DNA from: Nautilus pompilius
Lineage: Eukaryota > Mollusca > Cephalopoda > Nautilida > Nautilidae
Length of the DNA stretch: 64,000 nt
Direction of reading: 5' to 3'
NCBI GenBank assembly: GCA_018389105.1
Contig: JACATO010001092.1
Location: 1-64,000 of the forward strand
The translations under genes were made by a program, and so were the position numbers. Shown one piece after another: positions 24,787-35,356 of the stretch (positions are counted from its first letter, which is position 1; every line of letters starts with the position of its first letter). Under the pieces are notes generated by a model. It did no database searches, was not told the DNA's origin, and was given only the letters and a program-made list of their open reading frames with translations.

Positions 24787-27700
24787 TAAGAGAAAATACC
24801 TTTTTTTTTCCAAAACGATGGCAGATGAATAAGGGATATGAAATTAGTTTAAATGTACTGACACTCCTGCTTCGTCATTCCATGTATTAAAAGCAAATAA
24901 TATTATCGTTCTAAATGCATTTTAGAAATTCTGATTTTTTACTGATTCTTTACTCTCTTAGTTGTTACAGGATTTTCAAATTACATATCGACAATGAGCG
25001 TCTCTACTCTACAATAGCAACACAACTACTTTTCTAAAACATTTTGTTCTTGGAGCAATAAAACACATGGTAGTCAAAAGTAAAAACACTCTCTTCACTT
25101 TAGACGATTGATTCGTCGATTACCTTTATTTTAACAATTTTGTAGATCGTGAAGAGCCAGCCAACTGATTTATAAAGGGATGATATAATTCAGCCGGTCC
25201 AACAACCTCGATAGATTATGGAATACCGTTGTTGTTTTACTACTGTACTGGAAAACTGATATTCGTCTACTTTGCCTGCTACTTCTAAAACCTTGCAATG
25301 CTTTCACCTTATTTGCAAGACTAGATGTTTCATGGAGCAGAACAGCCCCACCTTGCTTATTTTAACTTCGCTTAAAAGCAAATGAATAGCTGAAATCGTT
25401 TCTATTTGTATACATAAGTATAACGCTGAAAGTAACAAGATGCTGCCTAACGTAGGAAGATGAATGTTCTCAGTAAGGTATCAACCAGCAACCGCGTGAT
25501 ACACACAATGTATAGCGCCTCGCTCTAGTTCGTTATTGAAAGGCGTCCTTCGGTCGCGTCTTTTCAGTTAAAGCTGCATCTACCCACACCGGCCAGCTCT
25601 CAATGTTAAAGGTTTACACAGTTGTAAATTGCCTTATCGTTCTTAAAGTCCCGCTTTGCCGGACGTAAAATGGCAAACCGAGTAAATATTTTCTCAGTTA
25701 ACTGGTTACTGAAAACGCTTTCTCTTTCGCAAAGAAAATTCGCGTGGTCGTCTTCTAGCTAAGCCCCGCTCCAAACGACATTTTAAAATCCCTACCCTAC
25801 TTTAAGCAATGGGCAGAAGAAACAAACATAATTAACCCTTTAGCAGTGTTCTTTTGGGCACTCCACTATGTCCGGCCGGTGTAACATAACAAGTTTTGCC
25901 ACATTATTTTTCTCGATAGACCGACTAGTTTTATATATATATATATGTGTGTGTGTGTGCTGAGGGATCTCCCTTCCCCTGTCTTTTCTCCTTGTGGATG
26001 GGTTATGGGGAATCTCATTTACTTTAAGATGTTATAACTATAAGAAGTAATCGATCACATACAGATCCGACCAAAAGCCTGCAATGTTCTCATTTTGCTT
26101 AAAAGTCGAATTAGATCTTTTAAATTTACATAACAGTGCTACGTCATGGAAGACCTTTTTTTTCCGCACAGTTAATTGAAAACTGACCAAAATTTTAAAA
26201 AAGGTGACAGTTTGAAATCGAACAGGAAAATACATGATTTCTAAAAAGATCTTTTATACGAAGCATGGACAAGTGTAACTCGGAAGTATTCAAGAGCAGA
26301 CATAAGTGGTCACGTGTTCGGCGTCAATCTATGCTATAATTTCCCTGGTGTTGCAGAACGTTTGGCTATGGCTGTGTCTGTATTCGGTATATTTTGAAAT
26401 CATCGGAAATATCAGTGGGGAAAAAAGACAACTATGCGGGGGGGATATTTTCGTGACAAGATGAAAGTGATAGCGTAATTGATTCCTCGGCGTCTTGTAA
26501 TGGACAGCGCGAGTTACCTCGCCAGTAATTTATGCGATATCGTGCAAGACATGAAACAATATTTCGCTCATTCATTAGAAGAAGAAGAGAGAGAGAAAAA
26601 CAGACTTTCAAGAGTGGACAAAGGAAGTTAGACGCCACCCGAAGAGGTTACACACACAGAGTACTGAATAACTTTGAAAGGAGGTGTGTTAATCAAAAGT
26701 AAAGATTTCCCTTCTTAAAAGTACACAGTCTTAAAGAAATCGAATGCCTGCTAAACAACACGTGATCTGAAGGGCGTGCGCATTTGAGCTTCCGGTGACA
26801 ATTACAAGTTAGGTGCTTTTTTACTTGTTCAGATTACATATAAATGCTTCTCGTCAATTAACGACGCTTCATTGACTAATCTTGCGAAAAGAAATGTTAC
26901 TTTACTTTTGTTTTACTTATACAAATATCTTTATAAAAAAAACAAAACACGTGAGAATAATTATCTTAGAATTTAAGTGCACATTAAAAATACCTTGAAT
27001 TTATGTTTAGTATAAAATTTGCTTCCAATTTCAAGATTCTTCTAGCTTCCAGAGCATTGGAAAAGAGATTATAGCAACATCTTGTTTAAAATCCATTGCA
27101 AAATCAGTTCGTGGATCGACACTGTTTTATAAAGATTCGGGAGACTGGGGCCGAAGGTAACAGGGGTATTGTAGCACTGTGTAACATCTCGTAGATAAGT
27201 GTAAGGCTGTGGCAGTGTTTATGCCTGTGTGTTTGTATATAGTTTTAGGGCTACTTCCCCGACCCGGAGTAATCGTGTTTCTCTTTGACAAAGGGAAATC
27301 TTTTCAGTTCTGTTGAAGTCGTGTGTATTAATTCTTTATAATATATCTACACGTTGAGATTGGGTTGGTCTCTCGTCCTGGTAGTTTATAATATCTGATC
27401 TGCCCACAGTACGGGAATAAAATAGGTTTGCTTTTAGCGATAAAGATGCAAGAGAAAACCGCTTTTAACAGATAATAACGGACCAATCTGTTCGCTAACC
27501 AGTAGTTCCTTTTTTAACCCTTTTTATTTGATGGTATTGTTTTCTTTTCTCTCACACTCTTAGAGATTTTTAATACGATTCATTAGAATATTCCTCCATG
27601 CGTCCTACACAACGCTACATAGTTTACTGACATTCGCTGTCCCCTTTTTGCGTTTTCCCGGCCCCCTCCTATTTTGTACCATTTTTTTTTTATCTCGGTA

Positions 27701-28707
27701 ATCTAAACGATGCATTTCGTTTCGTTTTTATTCTTTCTCTCTATCAGAAACAGCTGCACGGGAGATAACTCGACACGTTTCTTGTGGCCGAACCTGTTCG
27801 TAATCAAATACCTTTAAGTGCGAAGTCGGAGTTTAATGGATATATTTTGTCAACGAATTAAATAAGGCTGGCTATCTGCCGGAACTGCCTCGCCGATGCT
27901 TCGGTTTTTGTGAAGAGATTAGCTGTGTGAAGTATCTTAAAAAAAAAAACAACCCCTTTTATAATAGTCAGGCTTTGTTTACCAGTGTTTATTGAAGTAA
28001 CCTGATAACCACAGAGATATCTAATTTGTCAGTTTATCTGACCGTAACCATATCGGAACTTAATCTTGTTATGTCTCTGTCTCTGTGTCAGCTGAACGTC
28101 CAGGAGTCTCAACATAGTTAACGTTCTGCTTCCACGGCTCTGGTTATAATCTGTTCTCTGATTCGACGTCCGAACAATACGCTCCGGGATATTGTTCAGA
28201 CGCCGTGATGGCGCACCCACCAAGAAGCTGCAGCCCCCCATACTTGGCCAGCCTCGAGTTCTGCTTATCGAGCGTAATCCCCGATTTTTATGTAAGATTG
28301 GCCAGGAGCAAATTATCTAAGTTGTTCTACTCCCGTGCGTTTGTTTTTCTCGAGATTTTCAATAATTAAAGAATTATTTACAAAATTGTGAACAGAACAA
28401 CACGAACTAAAATTACTAAATAAAAGTGAAAGTATAAAGTAATGCAGAAAATAATGAACAGACAAAGGGGCAGAATATATTTTAAATTTTAACAATTTTA
28501 AAAAAAAAAACCCGTTGGCAAGAATTCTTACACCATCGAAATGAAAAATGACAGTTAGCATTTAACATAATTCACATAATTCATATAATTTAGTGAGGGC
28601 AGGTGTCCTGGCATTTAAAACAATAAAAACAACTTACGATCCGACAAGAATGGAGACTCCGAGCCAATTGCTTATAGTTGTAAAGAATGAAATTCCAGAT
28701 CTGGCAG
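24787..28707. other. Noncoding, no gene recognised
   Basis: About 4 kb of AT-rich unique sequence with a (TA)n(TG)n microsatellite at 25932-25960. The open frames are short and unlike known families. I see no element in it that I can name. Confidence 0.5.
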
Positions 28708-28930
28708 AAACATATGGCGCGATGGTCTGGCGATTAGACTACTAAAATTGAGGGGTCCGAGTTCGAATCCCGATCAGAACAGGTTCGATTAGCTGCACTT
28801 ATGGTTTCTGCCTTGCCAGCCAACCGCGTTGGGTTTTCTTTTAGCTTTCCGATTTCCTCCCACACCCGAAGATGGGGAGATCTAGTGGGGAATTTCGGTA
28901 GTTTTCGTTCACGGTGTTGTTGACACGTGA
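28708..28930 (+). mobile_element. tRNA-derived SINE
   Basis: A tRNA-like head carries an A-box-like TGGTCTGGCGATTAGAC and, 30-odd bases on, a B-box-like GAGTTCGAATCCCG, the internal promoter of RNA polymerase III. It is followed by TTGGGTTTTCTTTT and GATTTCCTCCCACAC. These resemble the conserved GGGTTTTCTCC...GGTTTCCTCCCACA stretch common in invertebrate SINEs. The A box, B box and tail are all degenerate, so it is an old copy. The 3' end is uncertain and may run to about 29.0 kb, next to the Penelope-like remnant. Confidence 0.75.
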
Positions 28931-29029
28931 AGGCCTCCCTCCCACCAAGTTACCATTTCGGTCACGAGTAACGATGAGGCCGCGGAACATCATCTCGCAC
29001 ATGTTATGAGGAGTCTTTAAGGATACAGC

Positions 29030-29770
29030 TATGAATGACGACGAATAGCGGTAGGTCATTCTCTTTTAACGCCGATGTAATGAACTGAACTCCAGGATGC
29101 ATTTTTAAAAGAAGAACAAATAGGATATCTGGCTTGCACAGGTTAGGAAGAAACGTTCCAGTTGATAGTCCAATCTGTACAGGTTGGTTTCCGGAAGTAA
29201 CGCCAGCTGGAATACCACGTGTGGTAAGAGCCAGGAAGTGAGGTCTTACCGCTCTTCTTAAAGTTTCGTGTAAACAAAATATTAGGATGTTAACTACAAA
29301 AATCGTTAAGTAGAGCAACTTACTTTAATTATATAATCTACAGTGCAGATATGGTAGCTGACTACACCAAGATGATTACTAGGGTTATCCTCAGTAGAGC
29401 ATTTTCTTAAAAAAGAAATCTCGACTGGTACGCGAACAGGGGGAGAACTTATGGCGACACGGTCCAGTTGAATGTGCAACTTTCTATCAAATAAAAAGCA
29501 AACATCAGAAGCAGTCAACGTAAACTCTGTTCTGGAAGAGAGACTGGGCGTAATAAAGTGTATTAACGCATAGATCGATGAGTTATATCTTTTAACGCGA
29601 ATTATTTGATGACAGATAGGAAATAAAAATCAGCGTACCGATTAATTGCAAAAGGGTTCAGTAGTATAGTTTATAAACGAAACTAGTTCATGGTTTTGAT
29701 TTAGCCATAGTTGACAAGATAGGTAAAATTAAGCAACCAGATTTATCTGTTGATACCTTTAGGAAGACAG
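29030..29770 (-). pseudogene. Penelope-like element reverse-transcriptase remnant
   Basis: Minus strand. About 29506-29439 reads FLFDRKLHIQLDRVAISSP, matching the family block F.F..K.Y.Q.DGVAMGSP. Downstream at about 29099-29043 is HPGVQFITSALKENDLPLF, matching HPNIKFT.E.E.N..LPFLD. Upstream at about 29760-29690, STDKSGCLIL may be the N-terminal .ADKGG.... block. The order and strand of the blocks are right for a Penelope-like RT, but the YVDD region is not recognisable and spacing is altered. No GIY-YIG endonuclease is visible. It is a dead copy. Confidence 0.62.
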
Positions 29771-30544
29771 CACAGCATCTCAGGTTATGCAGCAACAAGT
29801 GGACTGCACTGCCCGAAGCTGCCTGATTTTTTTCTGTCAGAATTGCTTTTAGATTCCTTATAAGTGAAGAAGTTATGAGGGAGTAAAGAAATATCACACT
29901 AACCATCACCTATGCTAGCTTGCGATAGCCATGAGCATATTCTGGAACTGTAAAATTGCTGATAAGACAACTTCAAGAACAGTAAGTAGGAATGATGCTA
30001 CATTGCGCATATATTCTTAAAACTTCAGTATCAACACGTGATCGATGCGTCTATTTAAATGGTATCTTTTCCTAGAGATGTTCGACATCGAGAGTGTAAT
30101 GGCACCATCGTCCCTTTAAAGGATAGTTCTTGAAACGTTGCATTTTAACAAAGCCACGCGAACTCGGAGGTGGGGCGGAAGGAAAGGTAATATTAGTACA
30201 CGACCAGATATCTTAGCCGCAGAACGTACACAAATATATTTGTTCTTAACCAGTGGGCGTGATCTGCAGGAGAGTTCTCTATTCGTGCCAGTAAGCAGCT
30301 AGGAAACGGGGATTTTTCAAACTCATTCACGACTCTCAGGCTTCATGCTGAAAACAGAACGACTCGCATGTCACGTCCGGGTGGAATTAATTTCTTACGG
30401 TCTGTTCGCGTCAAGTCGCCGTCTTCATTAGACCGAGTAAAGAACGAGGCGTTGATAAAACGTCAGATCCAGACTGTGGTTCCATTTGTGGACTGGCCAG
30501 GTTTTCCTTTCCAGCGTGTCAACGCGGTCATTCGAGGTGTTATG
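29771..30544. other. Noncoding, no gene recognised
   Basis: Unique sequence. The + frame at 30368-30589 (from MSRPGGINFLR) is open into the GA array and has no recognisable domain. Confidence 0.4.
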
Positions 30545-31030
30545 AGAGAGGAGAGAAAGGGAGGGAGGGGGAGAGAGAGAGAGAGATGACGTCAGTAGAG
30601 AGAGAGAGAAAGAGTGAACGAGACACACACAGAGGGAGAGAGAGTGAGCGACACACACACACAGATGACGTCAGTAGAGAGACACAGAGAGAGATGACGT
30701 CAGTAGAGAGACACAGAGAGAGATGACGTCAGTAAAGAGAGAGAAAGAGTGAACGAGACACAGAGAGAGAGAGAGTGAGCGACACACACACAGAGATGAC
30801 GTCAGTAGAGAGACACAGAGAGAGATGACGTCAGTAGAGAGAGAGAGAGAGTGCGCGACACACACACAGAGATGACGTCAGTAGAGAGACACAGAGAGAG
30901 ATGACGTCAGTAGAGAGAGAGAGAGAGTGCGCGACACACAGAGAGAGATGACGTCAGTAGAGAGAGAGAAAGAGTGAACGAGACACAGAGAGAGAGAGAG
31001 AGTGAGCGACACACACACACAGATGACGTC

Positions 31031-31066
<36 letters not shown>
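30545..31066 (+). repeat. GA/TGACGTCA minisatellite, GA orientation (array E)
   Basis: Ten exact TGACGTCA palindromes in units of the form GATGACGTCAGTAGAGAGAC, mixed with ACACACACAG and GAGTGAACGAGAC spacers. It differs from the other arrays by CAGTA after the palindrome, so it is a separate subfamily, closer to the start of the window (1-153). It lies 200 bp from the 3' end of the LINE remnant and in opposite orientation to array F. Confidence 0.93.
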
Positions 31067-31069
<3 letters not shown>

Positions 31070-31259
31070 AAAAGCCCATTTACGCAAATTACAGTTGGGA
31101 AATATTCTACCACAGTAATGTTTGCTTTTCTCGTCATGAAACGGTGTGAGAATATTAGCGCCTTCTAGGCCAGCGCGATGTCGACACGTGCGCGATATAA
31201 TTACGACATCCCTCTAGCTGTAACACATCGTAATATGCAGTTCGAAATGCAGCAGGGTT

Positions 31260-32140
31260 CTGTTAGAGAAAGAGAAATAGCCATTGATGTTCCTTACTCC
31301 CTGACCACCACTCACCGCTTGTCAGTTATTTAGTACACATCTATTACTAAAAATTTCCTTTTGGATATCAACGTAACAATGTCGAAATTTGAGCTAATTT
31401 GTATTTATGACCCTTAGTATCAGTAAAAAAACCCCGTAATTATATTAAACACATCAGCTAGTCTCCTCGTGAATGTTTGAATTTAAAACTTGGTGAAGAG
31501 AATATTTTTAATTGTTTAGCTTATTTCAGACGCTTAACACATGGAAGCCGTTTAGTAAATCTGCGTAAGATAAACCATAATAAATTGATGTCCTTTTTCA
31601 AATAAGGACTGCGCTGTATACAGAGGATGTGGAACTAGAACAATTTTACTTTATGTCCGATAGCCCGGTTAATTACTTCTAACATTTTGTTTGCTTCGTT
31701 TGAAGCGGAAATGTACTGCTCTTGACATCTGAGACATTGGTTAACATCTACCTCGAAGTCCTTCTCTGAAATGCATTTATTGTCACCTATACAATAGTGA
31801 TTATATTTACCTCTGTTGTCTGTTTGGATGCTTTCACATTTGTCTGCACTAGATTCTATTTATCACTTAACGGGCCGGTATAATAATTTATTTAAATTTG
31901 CCTTAAAGGAATGTCATCGATCCCTTTCTTGCGTATATCCCTGTGTTATCTGCAAAGATTTTAATATCAACATCTACTACCCCACCACTATCATTTATGC
32001 ATATCAGAAACAGTATTGTACCAAAAGCCATATCTAGGGGGACACCGCCAAAGACTCTTTGATATGACGACGATGCTTCATTTAATGCAATGTGTTGGAA
32101 GCTTCTATCTACATAACAGTCTACTACCATACAGATCCTT
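31260..32140 (-). pseudogene. Decayed CR1/L2-type LINE reverse transcriptase
   Basis: On the minus strand, consecutive RT blocks can be read in order. FGGVPLDMAFGTILFLICIN corresponds to GVPQGSVLGPLLFLIYIND. IKIFADNTGIY is the FADDT catalytic box with the second D lost. After it come IGDNKCISEKDFEVDVN, then ASNEANKMLEVINRAIG (family: ANKMLGLIRR), SPYLKKDINLL..RRFTKRLP, KFKHSRGD, and a final KEIFSNRCVLNN. The tail identifies a CR1/L2-like non-LTR element. Stops and frameshifts separate the blocks. The 5' side stops at the edge of array F, so most of the element is missing. Confidence 0.85.
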
Positions 32141-32149
32141 TGACTTAAC

Positions 32150-32319
32150 TCTCTCTCTCTCTCTCTCTCTCTCCTCTCTCTGTGTAATGACGTCATGTCT
32201 CTCTCTGTAATGAACATCATCTCTGTGTAATGACGTCATGTCTCTCTCTCTCCGTAATGACGCTATATCTTCCTGTAATAAGGTTTTCTCTCTCTCACCA
32301 TCTCTCTCTCTCTCTCTCA
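32150..32319 (-). repeat. CT/TGACGTCA minisatellite (array F)
   Basis: Two exact TGACGTCA palindromes, the GAACATCATC half-unit, and the 30-nt shared block at 32254-32283, followed by CTCTCACCATCTCTCTC as at the end of array C. It directly abuts the truncated LINE, which suggests one inserted at or recombined with the other. Confidence 0.92.
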
Positions 32320-32325
32320 TGCACC

Positions 32326-32369
32326 ACCACACACACACACAAACACACACACACACACACACACACACC
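32326..32369. repeat. (CA)n microsatellite
   Basis: Interrupted CA dinucleotides directly after array F. Confidence 0.95.
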
Positions 32370-32739
32370 GGGCTATGGATTAGCTGTCTGTTGAATATTG
32401 GACAATCTCCACAAAAAGTGTTGGGCATTAACCAGAAAATTCCTCGAGGCCTCTATGGGTCGGAATGCAGCCTTGTAGTACACCGTAAACTCTCTACAAA
32501 CACCTTACTGCGATTTAGTATAACTAGGCGTATTATTATAATAGGTCTACTAAATAATGTAAAGGACCTTTTTGAAATTCTTCTGGAATATGTTGCTGTT
32601 GTGTTTAACGATCTGCCAGTGATAGTAAAACGTAATAAGATATATATATATATATTGAACATCGATGTCTACAAGGGAGACAACCCTGGTGAGGGGGCGT
32701 AGTATGAGCCGGTTTAAAAATCCCGTCTAGAACTCCTTG

Positions 32740-32880
32740 CTTTATGGATGCGAGAGAAAACAAAACGACGCGTCCGGATGGGGAAGAAGAGCGAGAAGAA
32801 ACTATGGCATGGAGTGCTGCGCCGAACCCCTGCCGGGAATTGGACTCAGACACACTACCACACCGCTTACGTATGAGGAT
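32740..32880 (-). mobile_element. Possible tRNA-derived SINE remnant
   Basis: The minus strand contains GAGTCCAATTCCCGGC, resembling a pol III B box, preceded by GCGGTGTGGTAGTGTGTCTG, which resembles an A-box region but lies too close. No clear ends or tail are seen. Confidence 0.35.
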
Positions 32881-34956
32881 TTTATTAAGGACGTTTTAGG
32901 TAAAATTAAAGCATCGCTACCTGGTAAAGGTTAATTTCAGTGGGTTCTGCCAATCAGGTGTCTTGACTCTTTGTCATCATCGGAAATCAAACAACTTTAC
33001 AAACGTTTCGACGCCTTTCTCTCACCATCCTCGGAGGAAGCAGCAGTCCCAGTGTTGCTAGAGCGCCGCCGACTGATAGTCTCAGTAACGTCGCTTTCAG
33101 TGATATCCGTCTCGCCGATAGCTTTGAAGCGGTGAAGTTCCTTCTCTGATGTGAACCGCTCAGCCTTAAAACAAACCCGGACTCTAGTAGTTCCACTTTA
33201 ATAAAGAATTCTGCAAAATATACTATATATACACACACACATATATATATATTTACCTTTTGATCTCAGAATTTTCAAGTCGCTTTATGCTTGGCGGTTA
33301 ATTGTCTTCTCCGTATCATCTAACGCTGCCGTGTAACCGACACAAGTTTGCTTGCAAGATAAGTTCTTAAACAAATCCCACCACCCACTTCACGGCTGAG
33401 GGCTAGTGGCTGAATTACAATGTAAACGCGACAGGAGGGCAGACATTTTCACCTAGGCTTCAAACAATGCACACCACACGTGATTCGGAAGAGTCCCTTT
33501 CACATACAGTAAGTATTCTCCATCACTCATTTATCCACATGTCACTATCTTCGCCCCGTGCACTTTATCTTCCGTGCTGCAGCCTTACTCTATACAAGTT
33601 GTGAACCTCTTACGGTCTACTAACGTAGCAGTCGACGTAGTACACACATTTCTCTGTCAACTCATTGAGAAACGATCGGCGACAACGACGAAATGAAAAT
33701 TACCGCCACCTAGCGGCTTGTTCACGAGTAAACTAATGTTCTTCTAAAGATGGCATCGATGTCTTACAAATAGAATTGCAAGTCTGATATATGAACGCAG
33801 TACATATTTGTTTGTTAAAATTGTCCAAGTTTAAAGAGCTCGTTGAACCCCGAATGCTGATCTTAGTTGCGCTGTTTCTTTTAATTGATTGAAGAAGAGC
33901 GCAAGGATAATTCAATCTCGATTCGTAAGGCGTCGGATAGACACAAGCTGATAAGCATATTTTTGAGTGTTATCGAGTTTTGACACATCATACAAGATTT
34001 AGTCAGTTGGCTTAATAGTTCAGACATCCATGGTCACAGCGCTCAGATGTCACGCTTTACTAATCTTGTCAATATTGGCGCCCCCCCCCTTGCGGGTAAA
34101 ATTAACATTACATGTGCATTACAGTATATATATTGCTCGTACTTGGAGATGTGCAACAGCCAATCTTATAGCTTCTTCCGGTCACCCGTTAACTCCCCTG
34201 AATTCTCTAGTTAAAAGAAATTACATAAAGCGTTCAATTCTGTTTCCGGGTCATTCTCCGATCAAGCTTAGCCACTGTTCATCGTTGTTGTTGCTGGTGT
34301 TGCTTCTCAAATGTTTCTTTACCGAGGAAAGGGGACGATGCTGCTGTTGGATGGCACTACCAGTACCACACAGTGCATTATTAAACAAAAAAAAAAAAAA
34401 AATTACGCCTCATAGATTCCCTGTTGACAGGCCCTCTGAGGCGAATCCGGAAAATGCCTCTATTTTTGTCAACATTGGAAAACTAAATGCGGTCCGATCA
34501 ACAAAAAAACCACCTTCCTTCCGAATTTCCTCACAACTCTATGATTGCAGAGGAGATTAGAATTATTGGCCATGTTAGGGTTAGTTTTATGGAATTCGGG
34601 AAGAAACAAAAACGAGGTTTCCCCGTGGAGCGACAACGGGTTCAGTCGAGTTGTCTTCATGGCCAAGAATTCTGGGTAATCACCTACCACTTCCCTTCTA
34701 CCGGAAAATGAATGAAAATAAAATAGACAATAAAGATGATTCTTTAATATCGGTTAAATATTCGTCCAGGCAGGGAAAATAATTGCTTTTTAAGTGTATT
34801 TGTAAAGAAAAAAATGTCATCATTAACTTAACTAATTGATTGGTGACAGTAAATATCTTAATAAATTCAGAAAGAATGTTACTAGAAATATGCTTGGAAT
34901 TTTTACTAGGCTACTTACAATAAATAACTTTCTGTCACGAAACTTGTTTGCGACTG
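32881..34956. other. Noncoding, no gene recognised
   Basis: Mixed sequence with a (TA)(CA)(TA) microsatellite at about 33222-33252, a C-run at 34081-34090 and a poly-A at 34387-34402. An ATG at 34030 opens a hydrophobic, signal-like frame, discussed among the rejected items. No exon supported. Confidence 0.45.
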
Positions 34957-35356
34957 TTCTCTCTCTCTCACTCTCTGTAATGACGTCATGTCTCTCTCTG
35001 TAATGAACATCATCTCTCTCTGTGTAATGACGTCATGTCCCTCTCTGTAATGAACATCATCTCTCTCTCTGTAATGACGTCATGTCTCCTCTCTGTAATG
35101 AACATCATCTCTCTCTGTGTAATGACGTCATGTCTCTCTCTGTAATGACATCATCTCTCTCTGTAAGACGTCATGTCTCTCTCTCTCCGTAATGACGCTA
35201 TATCTTCCTGTAATAAGGTTCTCTCTCTCTCTCTCGTCTCTCTCTCTCTCCTCTCCCCTCTCGCTCTCTCTATCTCCTCTCTCTCCTCTCTCCTCTCTCT
35301 CTCTCTCTCCCCGCTCCACTCTCTCTCCTCTCCTCTCTCTCTCTCTCGCTCTCTTG
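34957..35356 (-). repeat. CT/TGACGTCA minisatellite (array G)
   Basis: Four exact TGACGTCA palindromes alternate with GTAATGAACATCATC halves. Then comes the 30-nt shared block (35189-35218), then a plain CT-rich tail with CCTCT interruptions. Confidence 0.92.

Noticed and set aside
34030..34100. ATG followed by a hydrophobic, signal-like stretch (MVTALRCHALLILSILAPPP) and a GTAAAA, as a candidate Dscam first exon
   Set aside because: A donor there would leave phase 0, but the Ig1 exon at 50901 needs phase 1. The donor is weak, and the C-run makes the frame uncertain.
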